Shown: positions 8,519 through 16,395 of the stretch, piece after piece
How positions within the stretch are numbered: the stretch's first letter is position 1
Layout: each line of letters begins with the position of its first letter
Assembly: GCA_910586065.1 (NCBI GenBank)
Contig: CAJUGI010000009.1
Span: forward strand, 1 to 37,201
Source of the DNA: an uncultured Christensenella sp.
Lineage (GTDB): Bacteria; Bacillota; Clostridia; Christensenellales; Borkfalkiaceae
Length of the DNA: 37,201 bases
Direction of reading: 5' to 3'
Translations under genes and position numbers: made by a program
Notes under the pieces: model-generated
The model's input: only the letters and a program-made list of their open reading frames with translations
Database searches by the model: none
What the model was told of the DNA's origin: nothing

Positions 8519-8543
8519 AAACGCGTCCTTTAAGGACGCGTTT
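8519..8543 (+). terminator. Terminator between the membrane protein gene and mnmE
   Basis: AAACGCGTCC and GGACGCGTTT form a 10-bp GC-rich stem around a TTTAA loop, followed by TTC after the run of T. It starts nine bases after the stop codon. It ends the preceding transcript just before the mnmE promoter. Confidence 0.85.
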
Positions 8544-8546
8544 TTC

Positions 8547-8575
8547 TTGCAATCATAATATTTTAGTGCTATAAT
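8547..8575 (+). promoter_or_regulatory. Sigma-A promoter of mnmE-lysR-holA
   Basis: TTGCAA (8547-8552), a 17-base spacer and TATAAT (8570-8575). The same TTGCAA/TATAAT pair with the same spacer precedes the tRNA-Glu gene at 37011-37039. Confidence 0.75.
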
Positions 8576-8617
8576 TTTTTAAAAAAGTATAAGTAGTAAT
8601 TATATTTCAGAGGATTT

Positions 8618-9925
8618 ATGTACGAGAATATCGCCGCGATATCCACGGCAAACGGAACGGGCGGAGTCGCCATAATAAGAATAAGCGGTAAAAATTCTTT
8701 AAATACGGCGTTAAAAATGTTTAAGCCTGCGGCAAACGTCAAACGGATAATGCCGAATTATATGTATTCCGGCAACATAATCGGCGACGGCTTTGAAGAT
8801 TACGGTTTTATGGTGTATTTTAAAGCACCCAGGTCGTTTACGGGCGAGGATATAGTGGAGTTTCACTGTCACGGCGGTGTAAGAATAGCCCGCGGAATTT
8901 TGAAAAAAGTCCTTTCTTCGGGCGCCCGCGCGGCGGAGCGCGGCGAGTTTACACGGCGCGCGTTTTTAAACGGCAAACTTTCGCTTGCTTCAGCCGAAGG
9001 TATGGCGGATATGATTAACGCCGAAAGCCTAGCGCTTGTCCGTGCGGGCAGTATGATGTACTTTGAAAAACTTACTGCGCAAGTGCGTGAATTGCAGGAC
9101 GGATTAAAGGATGTTCTTGCACGTTCCGCTGTGGAAATCGACTATCCCGAAGAGGACTCCGACGGTGTTGATTTTGCGGAAATTTCGAAAAAGATTAAGA
9201 GTTTACAACAAAGCGTTTCAGCGTTAATCAAAACATATATTGGGGGCAAAAAGCTTAAAAGCGGCGTCACGGTAGCAATCTGCGGCAAACCCAACGCTGG
9301 TAAAAGCTCTCTTTTAAACGCTCTTTTGGGTTACGATAAAGCAATCGTTTCCTCGCAGGCGGGTACAACCCGGGATATTGTCGAGGGTGAAATCGAAATT
9401 AACGGCGTTAAATATATTTTAACCGACACGGCGGGCATACGCGAGCAAGCCGGCGAGATTGAAAGCATAGGCATAGAACGCGCCAAAAACGCAATTGTTT
9501 CAGCCGACGTGGTGCTTTCGGTAACCGACGGTTCCGGCGAAGCGGATATTCCCCGGGAGTTCAGCGGCAAAAAATTTACCGTTTTCAATAAGTGCGACAA
9601 AGTAAAGCCGTCCGGTTGTTACGATGTTGCGGTTTCAGCAAAGACAGGCGCGGGAATCGAAGAGTTAAAGGAAAAACTTGCGCAGACCGGCGCGGTTGAG
9701 TACGCTTCCGATAAAGTTTTTATAATTGAGGAAAGGCATTACGACGCGCTCAGCCGTGCGGCGGAATTCCTCAAATCGGCGGCGGATAATATCGGTTCTT
9801 ATACTTTAGACCTTATAACTGTTGATTTAAAGGAGGCGTGGAGCGCTCTGGGCGAAATAACTGGTGAAACGGCAAACGAAGAAATAATCAGCACGGTTTT
9901 TGCAAAATTCTGCGTGGGTAAATAA
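8618..9925 (+). CDS. mnmE: tRNA uridine-5-carboxymethylaminomethyl modification GTPase MnmE
   Basis: This 435-residue GTPase acts with MnmG to install carboxymethylaminomethyl groups on the wobble uridine of several tRNAs. The N-terminal folate-binding domain (IAAISTANGTGGVAIIRISG) leads into a helical domain and an inserted G domain: G1 GKPNAGKS (223-230), G2 GTTRD (249-253), G3 DTAG (270-273) and G4 NKCD (324-327). The protein ends FCVGK, containing the conserved C-terminal cysteine. Its length is slightly below the 450-460 usual in the family. A GAGG site precedes the ATG. MnmG, often encoded next door, is not in this window. The LysR gene follows after nine bases. Confidence 0.96.
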   Translation: MYENIAAISTANGTGGVAIIRISGKNSLNTALKMFKPAANVKRIMPNYMYSGNIIGDGFEDYGFMVYFKAPRSFTGEDIVEFHCHGGVRIARGILKKVLSSGARAAERGEFTRRAFLNGKLSLASAEGMADMINAESLALVRAGSMMYFEKLTAQVRELQDGLKDVLARSAVEIDYPEEDSDGVDFAEISKKIKSLQQSVSALIKTYIGGKKLKSGVTVAICGKPNAGKSSLLNALLGYDKAIVSSQAGTTRDIVEGEIEINGVKYILTDTAGIREQAGEIESIGIERAKNAIVSADVVLSVTDGSGEADIPREFSGKKFTVFNKCDKVKPSGCYDVAVSAKTGAGIEELKEKLAQTGAVEYASDKVFIIEERHYDALSRAAEFLKSAADNIGSYTLDLITVDLKEAWSALGEITGETANEEIISTVFAKFCVGK

Positions 9926-9934
9926 GGTGGTATT

Positions 9935-10822
9935 ATGGTAAATTTGGAATTATACCGCGTCTTTTATACGGTAGCAAAATGCGGTTCGTTAACAAAAGCC
10001 GCTCAGGAACTTTATATTTCCCAACCGGCAGTATCGCAAGCTATTAAACAGCTTGAAACGCAAACGGGTGTTTCGCTGTTCACTCGCACGCATAAGGGTA
10101 TGGTGTTGTCGGCGTCGGGCGGCAAACTCATTTTCAGACAGGTCGAAGAAGCTCTTTCATTACTGGACGGAGCCGAACGCAAACTTTTGGAAATGAATAC
10201 CACGGCAACCGGCACTATAAGAATCGGTGCAACCGATTCCATCTTCGCGCACGTCCTTGCAGATAAAATCGCGGAATTCAGCCAAAGAGAACCTGCGGTA
10301 AAGCTTGAACTGATTTCGTCCACATCGCCTAATACTATGAACTGGCTTAAAGAGGGTAAGTGCGACGTGGCTTTCCTTAATCTTCCTATCGAAGACGACA
10401 ACGTCTGTTTTTGCGGAACAATAACCCATTTGTCCGACGTGTTTGTCGCGGGTAAAAAATACGGCGGACTTAAAGACAAGGTAATTCAATTGAGTTCTTT
10501 GCAGGAATATCCGCTTCTGATGATTGAAAGCGATACGGTTTTCCGTCGTGAATTTGCAAAAACCGTCGGCGCTCTCGGCGTATCTTTTACTCCGGATATC
10601 GAAGTCTCCAACTGGGACTTAATGAAAAAACTGGTTGCAAAAGGAATGGGCGTAGGGTGCATACCTCGTGAGTACTGTCAAGACGAACTTGAAAACGGCG
10701 AACTGTTCGAATTGAACGTCGCGCCGCGGCTCCCTGTCAGGGGGGTAGGTATAGCGCTTGCAAAAAACGTTCCGCCTTCGTTCGCAATAAAAGAATTTTT
10801 GTCGCTTTTCGGAAACGTTTAA
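9935..10822 (+). CDS. LysR-family transcriptional regulator
   Basis: A 295-residue regulator. The N-terminal winged helix-turn-helix is typical (LELYRVFYTVAKCGSLTKAAQ, then SQPAVSQAIKQLE, about residues 4-43). It is followed by a linker helix and a periplasmic-binding-protein-like effector domain (about 90-290). The effector and targets cannot be told from sequence. LysR genes often regulate a divergent neighbour, but this one is embedded co-directionally between mnmE (9-base gap) and holA (13-base gap), so there is no obvious adjacent target. An AAGGTGG site precedes the ATG. Confidence 0.92.
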   Translation: MVNLELYRVFYTVAKCGSLTKAAQELYISQPAVSQAIKQLETQTGVSLFTRTHKGMVLSASGGKLIFRQVEEALSLLDGAERKLLEMNTTATGTIRIGATDSIFAHVLADKIAEFSQREPAVKLELISSTSPNTMNWLKEGKCDVAFLNLPIEDDNVCFCGTITHLSDVFVAGKKYGGLKDKVIQLSSLQEYPLLMIESDTVFRREFAKTVGALGVSFTPDIEVSNWDLMKKLVAKGMGVGCIPREYCQDELENGELFELNVAPRLPVRGVGIALAKNVPPSFAIKEFLSLFGNV

Positions 10823-10835
10823 TATGGTGTAAAAT

Positions 10836-11816
10836 ATGAAATTTACCGAACTTAAAAACAGTATAGCCAATGGAGCGCAAAGCGTCTATCTTTTGGAAGG
10901 CGGCGACGCATATTTCCGCCGCAAAGGCGAAGAGATGATAAAGGAAGCTTTTTTGCAGTTCCCCGAACTTAATTTCACCTCGTTTGATGGTGAAACGCTT
11001 AAAGGGAGCGGAATAACCGTCCTCGTTTCAGCGGTTAAAAACTATCCGTTTATGTCCGAAAAGCGCATAATAAAGGTAACCGAATTTTATCCGTCGGACG
11101 GCGAGTTTGAAAATTATTTAAAGCCTTTGTTTGAAGATTTTCCGCAATCGACCATACTGATAATAATAAACTCCGGCGCAAAGAAAGGTGTGGATTTAAA
11201 GCGCAAACACGCGGTTACCTATGTTGACTGTAGCCGTGCCGAGCCCGAAACGGTTGCGCGGTGGGCTTATATAACGTTAAAACGCGCGGGTGTTTCAGCA
11301 TCAACCGCCGTGTGCGAAAGTATCGCCGCATATTGCCTTTCCGATATGTCGCGCGTTTCGGTAGAGGTTGAAAAGTTAATCGCTTACAAAAGCGGCGGCA
11401 CGCTCACTCAGGAGGACGTTGATTCGCTCGTATATAAGGACGCGGATTATAAACTTTACGAACTTACTAACGCCGCGGCGCGTAAAGATTTTAATAAATT
11501 CTGCCTTATTGCAAGCGAGCTGACGGGCAAAAACGGCGACGAAATTTATATATTGAACGGACTTTTCAATTACTTTAAAAATCTGCTAACCGTTTTGACG
11601 TCAAGCGACAGCGACGCCGCACTTGCTTCCGCCTTGAAAATGAAGGAATACGGAGTAAAAAAGAGCCGCGAGCAGGCTGCGGCAACCGGTGAAAAAAAAC
11701 TCTCCGAATATGTGCGCCGGATTTACGGTTTGATTTCCGGAGTTAAAAGCGGTAAAACCACTCCGCAAAGCGCTCTTCAAACGGCTAAAAATCTCATTTT
11801 TTTCGGCGGCGATTAA
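10836..11816 (+). CDS. holA: DNA polymerase III delta subunit
   Basis: A 326-residue clamp-loader subunit that opens the beta sliding clamp. The N-terminal features are those of the family: VYLLEGGDAYFRRKGEEMI, then an acidic/aromatic strand region and NYPFMSEKRIIKV where HolA proteins carry the FGexRLVvv-like strand. The C-terminal part is helical with DADYKLYELTNAAARKD, corresponding to the conserved FxLxDAI region. The protein is slightly shorter than the usual 330-345 residues. It is the last gene of the mnmE operon; no strong terminator follows, so some read-through into cdaA is possible. Confidence 0.9.
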   Translation: MKFTELKNSIANGAQSVYLLEGGDAYFRRKGEEMIKEAFLQFPELNFTSFDGETLKGSGITVLVSAVKNYPFMSEKRIIKVTEFYPSDGEFENYLKPLFEDFPQSTILIIINSGAKKGVDLKRKHAVTYVDCSRAEPETVARWAYITLKRAGVSASTAVCESIAAYCLSDMSRVSVEVEKLIAYKSGGTLTQEDVDSLVYKDADYKLYELTNAAARKDFNKFCLIASELTGKNGDEIYILNGLFNYFKNLLTVLTSSDSDAALASALKMKEYGVKKSREQAAATGEKKLSEYVRRIYGLISGVKSGKTTPQSALQTAKNLIFFGGD

Positions 11817-11836
11817 AATTATCTGCCTTTAAACGC

Positions 11837-11865
11837 TTTATTTTTTTAACTTTTAATTATATAAT
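11837..11865 (+). promoter_or_regulatory. Possible promoter of the cdaA-aro gene run
   Basis: A perfect TATAAT (11860-11865) lies about 31 bases before the cdaA ATG. The -35 position 17 bases upstream holds only TTTATT, a weak match. This is the only promoter candidate I see for the eleven closely packed genes up to 21014. Confidence 0.5.
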
Positions 11866-11895
11866 AGAAAAAAGATTTAATGTTTGGATTTTGTT

Positions 11896-12717
11896 ATGAA
11901 CGTCATTTACGCTGCGTGGGATAATTTAATAAATAACTTTTTTGGTACTTTCGGGAACAACTGGCTCTTGTATGTTCTCGAATTTATTATGTTTTCCGTG
12001 CTCTTTTATCTGATGTTTAAAGTGCTCAAAAGCAACAGAGCTAACAAATTTATTGCCGTAAACGTAATTATAATTATTTTCAGCGGAATAATATTTGCGG
12101 TTGCCGGCTTTGCTCCGCACGTTACAGTAATAATAATCTTCATGTACGCGCTCATCGTGTTTATGATGTACAACACCGAAATTAAAAGGCTGTTCTTTGA
12201 TTCCCGCATTAAAAAGCGCAAAAGCGACCACATAGATATGACCGGCATAGAAAGGGTAATCGACGAAACTGTGCGCGCCGTGCAGAACATGTCCAAAAAC
12301 GATATAGGCGCACTTATAGTTTTGTCCAATGATAATCTGCCCGAAGGCATTATAGAGAGCGGCACCATAATTAACGCGCAGATAACTTCGCAGATGATAG
12401 AGGCGGTGTTTTACCCCAAAGCGCCCCTTCATGACGGCGCACTCATCGTAGAAGGTAACAAAATTTACGCCGCGGGTTGCTTTTTGCCTATAGCTCAAAA
12501 CGAAAATCTACCCAAGGATATGGGCAGCCGCCACCGCGCAGCGCTGGGTGTCACAACAGTTGCAAGCGTTACCGCTATAGTCGTTTCTGAAGAAACCGGC
12601 ATAATTTCAATAGTCAAAAACGGCGAAATCAAAAAGAAGTATGCGGACGCCGCCGACCTTAAAAACGCGCTTTCCGAATACTACTGGTCAGACTTAACCG
12701 CGGAGGGTAAATTATGA
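11896..12717 (+). CDS. cdaA: Diadenylate cyclase CdaA (cyclic-di-AMP synthase)
   Basis: A 273-residue membrane-bound enzyme that makes cyclic-di-AMP from two ATP; c-di-AMP controls potassium and osmolyte transport and cell-wall homeostasis in Bacillota. Three hydrophobic segments (about 23-43, 52-70, 76-92) precede a short coiled linker and the DAC domain, which has the two catalytic motifs intact: HDGALIV (DGA at 180-182) and SRHRAA (RHR at 212-214). The ATG at 11896 has a GGA eight bases upstream; a TTG at 11884 in frame would add four residues and is less likely. The stop overlaps the next start as ATGA. In Bacillota cdaA is normally followed by cdaR and glmM; here the cdaR position holds a 37-codon gene and glmM is absent. 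Confidence 0.94.
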   Translation: MNVIYAAWDNLINNFFGTFGNNWLLYVLEFIMFSVLFYLMFKVLKSNRANKFIAVNVIIIIFSGIIFAVAGFAPHVTVIIIFMYALIVFMMYNTEIKRLFFDSRIKKRKSDHIDMTGIERVIDETVRAVQNMSKNDIGALIVLSNDNLPEGIIESGTIINAQITSQMIEAVFYPKAPLHDGALIVEGNKIYAAGCFLPIAQNENLPKDMGSRHRAALGVTTVASVTAIVVSEETGIISIVKNGEIKKKYADAADLKNALSEYYWSDLTAEGKL

Positions 12718-12827
12718 AAAAGTTAAAAGAATTTTTTATAAATCTCCTCACTAAAAACTGGGGAATTAAATTACTCGCTCTCGTTCTTGCCGCGGTAGTA
12801 GTAATTCTGGTTAACGTAAATATTTAA
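12714..12827 (+). CDS. Miniature CdaR: membrane anchor of a YbbR protein without YbbR domains
   Basis: A 37-residue open frame starts inside the cdaA stop (ATGA) with GGAGG nine bases upstream. It reads as a short basic N-terminus, KNWGIKLLALVLA, then a hydrophobic stretch ending VNVNI and a TAA. CdaR (YbbR-domain) proteins begin in just this way, with a short basic leader, a NWxLKLLALxLA-like motif and one membrane helix ending near VN, and then continue with several extracellular YbbR domains. Those domains are missing here; the next gene starts 12 bases later and is unrelated. It could be a deletion remnant or a functional microprotein that binds CdaA through the membrane helix. Coding is supported by the overlap, the ribosome binding site and the motif at the syntenic position; function is inference. 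Confidence 0.75.
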   Translation: MKKLKEFFINLLTKNWGIKLLALVLAAVVVILVNVNI

Positions 12828-12839
12828 ACCGAGGTAGCA

Positions 12840-14039
12840 ATGAATACAGTCCGCATCCCCGAAATTCTTCTGCCCGCAGAAGGCGTAGATATGCAAAAAT
12901 GGGCGGTCAACGCCTGCGACCAATATACTTCCGATGAAAATTACTGGAAACAGGTTGCCGAAATCACTTGCGGAACCCCTTCGGCGTATAATTTGATTTT
13001 TCCCGAAATTTATTTAAACGATAAGCCCGAACAGCGTATTGCGCAGATAAATAAAACCATGCGCGAATACCTTTCGGGCGACGTTTTTAAAACGGTGACT
13101 GGCGGCTTTATTCTGGTGGAGCGCGCCACGCAGTCGGGTACGCGAACGGGCGTTGTGCTTGCAATCGATTTGGAGGATTATTCCTGCGCCGCGGGCACAA
13201 AGGCGTTAATCCGTTCAACCGAAGCCACTATTCTTGAAAGAATCCCGCCTCGCGTCGAAATCCGCGAAAATGCGCCCGTCGAGCTCCCTCACGTTATGCT
13301 TTTGTACGACGACGAAACGAACTCCGTTTTAAATTCCGTTAAACGCGGCGAAGTTTTGTACGACTTTGATTTAATGATGAACGGAGGCAGGGTCAGGGGG
13401 ACCTATATCAAAAATCCGCAGGAGGTTACAAAAGCTCTTTACGCTTTAACCGACGGTGAACGCGCAAAAAACAAGTACGGCAAAAACGAAAAGCTTCTGT
13501 TTGCCGTCGGCGACGGAAATCATTCTCTTGCAACTGCAAAAACTTGCTGGGATAATCTCAAAAAATCGCTGTCAAAAGAAGAGCAGAAAAATCACCCCGC
13601 CCGTTTCGCTCTGGTCGAAACGGTTAACATCTACGATAAGGCGCTTATTTTCGAGCCTATCCACAGGCTTGTTAAAACACAAAACGCCCAAGCTTTCTTA
13701 AACGGGTTGAAAACTTCGGGAGATGCTGAAGCGTATATTGTAATAGAGGGTAAAAAGAAAAAAATCCCATTCAACCGCGATATTCCAAACGGAATACGCG
13801 AACTTGACGGGTATATTTCTGAATTTTTAAATGAAAACGGCGGCGAAGTTGATTACATACACGGTGAAAACGAACTTGCCGAATTCACTAAGCGCGGCGG
13901 TGCGGGCGTTATTTTACCCCCAATTCAAAAGGATGATTTCTTCCGTTTGATAATCTGCGGCGGCAACCTGCCCAGAAAAACCTTTTCGATGGGCGAGGGC
14001 AACGAAAAAAGATATTATATCGAAGCTAAAAAAATTTAA
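12840..14039 (+). CDS. DUF1015 family protein
   Basis: A 399-residue cytosolic protein of the DUF1015 family, recognised from the N-terminal region (residues 20-60, with VNACDQYTSDENYW and NLIFPEIYLN) and the hallmark VGDGNHSLATAK (GDGNH at 224-228). Members are widespread in anaerobes. The family has been linked by context to serine and phosphoserine metabolism and by fold to the ParB/sulfiredoxin group that includes ADP-dependent serine kinase; I state this from memory, and no activity is demonstrated by this sequence. It lies in the cdaA-aro gene run, 12 bases after mini-cdaR and 11 before aspartokinase. A GAGG site precedes the ATG. A role in amino-acid metabolism fits the neighbours but is inference. 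Confidence 0.85.
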   Translation: MNTVRIPEILLPAEGVDMQKWAVNACDQYTSDENYWKQVAEITCGTPSAYNLIFPEIYLNDKPEQRIAQINKTMREYLSGDVFKTVTGGFILVERATQSGTRTGVVLAIDLEDYSCAAGTKALIRSTEATILERIPPRVEIRENAPVELPHVMLLYDDETNSVLNSVKRGEVLYDFDLMMNGGRVRGTYIKNPQEVTKALYALTDGERAKNKYGKNEKLLFAVGDGNHSLATAKTCWDNLKKSLSKEEQKNHPARFALVETVNIYDKALIFEPIHRLVKTQNAQAFLNGLKTSGDAEAYIVIEGKKKKIPFNRDIPNGIRELDGYISEFLNENGGEVDYIHGENELAEFTKRGGAGVILPPIQKDDFFRLIICGGNLPRKTFSMGEGNEKRYYIEAKKI

Positions 14040-14050
14040 AGACGGTACGT

Positions 14051-15370
14051 ATGGCTATAAAAGTTTGCAAATTCGGCGGCACGTCCATGGCGGACGGCAA
14101 CGTTATAAAAAGCGTTAAAAACATAATCGACGGCGACATGGATAGGCGGTTCATAATCGTTTCCGCCCCCGGAAAGCGTTATTCGGGGGATATAAAGGTA
14201 ACCGACCTTTTATACGATTCCTACAATGCGCTCGTTTCCGGCGGCGACTTTAAAAAAGCTTTTGCCGCAGTTAAATCGCGCTACGTTTCAATAGTAAAGG
14301 AATTGAACCTCGATTTCGATATAGACTCCGTTTTGGAAGAAACGGAAGAACGCATTATAAAAGAAAGAAGCGAGGATTTTACCGCTTCGCGCGGTGAATA
14401 TCTTTGCGCGCGCATTGTCGCCGGTGTTTTAAATGCAAAATTTATCGATGCGGAAAACGTAATTTTCTTTGACGAAAACGGCGCGTTAAACGGCGAAAAA
14501 TCATATAAAGCGGTGGCGGAAGCGGTTAAAGACGCACCGCGCGCCGTTTTTCCCGGTTTTTACGGCAGGGGTGCGGACGGAAAGGTGAAAACTTTTTCAC
14601 GCGGAGGTTCGGATATTTCCGGCGCAATCGTAGCCCGCGCCGTGCACGCGTCTATGTACGAAAACTGGACGGATGTTTCAGGCTTTCTCGCCTGCGACCC
14701 GAGAATAGTTGACAGCCCCAGAAGAATTAAAAGCATTTCATATAAGGAACTGCGCGAACTGAGTTATATGGGCGCAAACGTACTTCATTCCGAATCTATT
14801 TTCCCCGTGCGCCGCGCAAATATCCCCATAAACATAAAAAACACTTTTCGCCCCGGGGACGAAGGTACGCTTATTTTGCCTACTTCGCGCTATACTCCGT
14901 GCGGAAATATCGTTACCGGCGTAGCAGGAAAAAAGAATTTCACCGTTATATTTATTGAAAAATCTTTAATGAATTCCGAAGTCGGCTTTATAGCTGACGT
15001 TTTAAACGTTCTCAAAAAAGAGGGCGTACCCGTCGAACACATTCCGTCAGGCATAGATACTATGTCGCTCGTGGTTGAAAGCGAGTGTCTGCAAGGCGAA
15101 AAATTAAACCGCGTAATAGAAGAAATTAAACAGTCGGTTGAGCCCGACGTTGTTAGAGTAATCGAAAATATTGCGCTCATTGCAACTGTGGGGCACGGTA
15201 TGTCGTCTTCCGTCGGCACTTCGTCGCGTCTTTTTTCGGCGATTGCCGCCGCAAACATCAACGTTAAGATGATTGACCAGGGCTCTAGCGAAATAAACAT
15301 AATAGTCGGCGTAAGTAATAACGATTATGAAAAGTGCATAAAGGCTATTTACAGAGAATTTTTCGTTTAA
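14051..15370 (+). CDS. lysC: Aspartate kinase
   Basis: A 439-residue enzyme that phosphorylates aspartate, the first step towards lysine, methionine, threonine and diaminopimelate for the cell wall. The N-terminal kinase motif VCKFGGTSMADG (about 5-16), VSAPGKR, FSRGGSDISGA and the conserved WTDVSGFLACDPR mark the catalytic domain (to about residue 275). The C-terminal part has two ACT-type regulatory domains (about 295-435; GHGMSSSVGTSSRLFSAIA and NVKMIDQGSSEINIIVGV), implying end-product feedback control. The length fits the clostridial type. No alternative internal start for a separate beta subunit was assessed. It precedes the aro genes, and aspartate-family and aromatic pathways share the same likely transcript. 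Confidence 0.95.
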   Translation: MAIKVCKFGGTSMADGNVIKSVKNIIDGDMDRRFIIVSAPGKRYSGDIKVTDLLYDSYNALVSGGDFKKAFAAVKSRYVSIVKELNLDFDIDSVLEETEERIIKERSEDFTASRGEYLCARIVAGVLNAKFIDAENVIFFDENGALNGEKSYKAVAEAVKDAPRAVFPGFYGRGADGKVKTFSRGGSDISGAIVARAVHASMYENWTDVSGFLACDPRIVDSPRRIKSISYKELRELSYMGANVLHSESIFPVRRANIPINIKNTFRPGDEGTLILPTSRYTPCGNIVTGVAGKKNFTVIFIEKSLMNSEVGFIADVLNVLKKEGVPVEHIPSGIDTMSLVVESECLQGEKLNRVIEEIKQSVEPDVVRVIENIALIATVGHGMSSSVGTSSRLFSAIAAANINVKMIDQGSSEINIIVGVSNNDYEKCIKAIYREFFV

Positions 15371-15381
15371 TTCGGATTAAT

Positions 15382-16395
15382 ATGGTACGAAAGAAAAAAC
15401 TTTCAAAAAGACTGATTGTAATTATAATTACAGCCTGTATCGCAGTTTTATTGTCAGCGGCAATACTTATTACAAATGCGTTTATTCCCGTAAAGTATCT
15501 TTCGGCGTATTGTGTTTCAACAAATAAAAACACTTCCGGCGATTTGCGCGTAACCTTCTTAAACGTCGGACACGGCGATTGTACTCTCGTTGAATTTCCA
15601 GACGGTAAAACGCTTTTGATAGACGGCGGCAACGGCAGATATAACAATAATTTATCGCTTTTAAAACTTCTCAATTCACGCGGCGTCGAAAAAATCGACT
15701 ATCTTGTGTGCACTTCGGTGCGCAGTGAAAATTGCGGAGGATTAGCCGAAGTTTTAAAATATAAAAGCGTTGAAACAGTGTTTATGCCGTATTGCTTAAA
15801 CACTTACATAACTACCGAATACCGTAGGTTTTGCGAGGAGGTGAAAACCGCGTCCGCAAACGGTACCGAAGTTAAATATTGCGAATACGGTGCAGGCGAA
15901 TTTACCGATAGTTACGGTTTTTGTTTTCTTTCGCCGTCGGTACACAGTAATCCGAACGGCGAGTACGCCGCATTGAATAAAGAGCCTACTAGCGCCAACA
16001 TATCGAATTCTTCGGCAATAATATGGATAGAATGCGGAGATAAAGCGTTTCTGTTTTTAGGCAACGTGCTTTCGGACAAGCAGGAAGCTCTTTGCGATAC
16101 GTATAAGCAGGGTATGTTGGAAGTAAACGGCAAACGCATTCATTTACCCAAATGCAATATAGTAAAAGTCGCAAATCACGGCGATAAATCTTCCGCTTGT
16201 TCTAAACTGTACGATTTGATTGTGCCGGAAGCGGCAATAATTTCAGTCGGAGAAAACGCGCGCGGTTGTCCCGCAAACAGTGTTATATCCGACGTGTTGA
16301 GTCGTAACGGAAAACTGTTCAGAACGGATTACGACGGCACGGTAAGCGTAAAGCTTAGCGGCGGCGAACTTGAAATCAATAAGGAGAAACAATGA
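15382..16395 (+). CDS. ComEC-like metallo-beta-lactamase-fold protein with degenerate metal site
   Basis: A 337-residue protein with an N-terminal membrane anchor (about 10-32) and an external MBL-fold domain of the ComEC/Rec2 C-terminal type: LRVTFLNVGHGDCTLVEFPDGKTLLIDGG is the family's first block. The usual metal-binding HxDxDH is replaced by S112-V-R114-S-E116-N117, the later GD aspartate by N228, the HHG first histidine by N265 (NHG), and the GHP histidine by C296 (GCP). All of these changes fall on metal ligands, while the fold-defining glycines are kept, so hydrolysis is unlikely and a binding role plausible. The start at 15382 was chosen because an earlier ATG (15334) overlaps lysC by 37 bases. 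It overlaps aroC as ATGA. Its role in the aro run is unknown. Confidence 0.85.
   Translation: MVRKKKLSKRLIVIIITACIAVLLSAAILITNAFIPVKYLSAYCVSTNKNTSGDLRVTFLNVGHGDCTLVEFPDGKTLLIDGGNGRYNNNLSLLKLLNSRGVEKIDYLVCTSVRSENCGGLAEVLKYKSVETVFMPYCLNTYITTEYRRFCEEVKTASANGTEVKYCEYGAGEFTDSYGFCFLSPSVHSNPNGEYAALNKEPTSANISNSSAIIWIECGDKAFLFLGNVLSDKQEALCDTYKQGMLEVNGKRIHLPKCNIVKVANHGDKSSACSKLYDLIVPEAAIISVGENARGCPANSVISDVLSRNGKLFRTDYDGTVSVKLSGGELEINKEKQ

Noticed and set aside
11926..12498. Leftward open frame of 190 codons opposite cdaA
   Set aside because: It is a shadow of the cdaA frame; no start signal and no plausible product.
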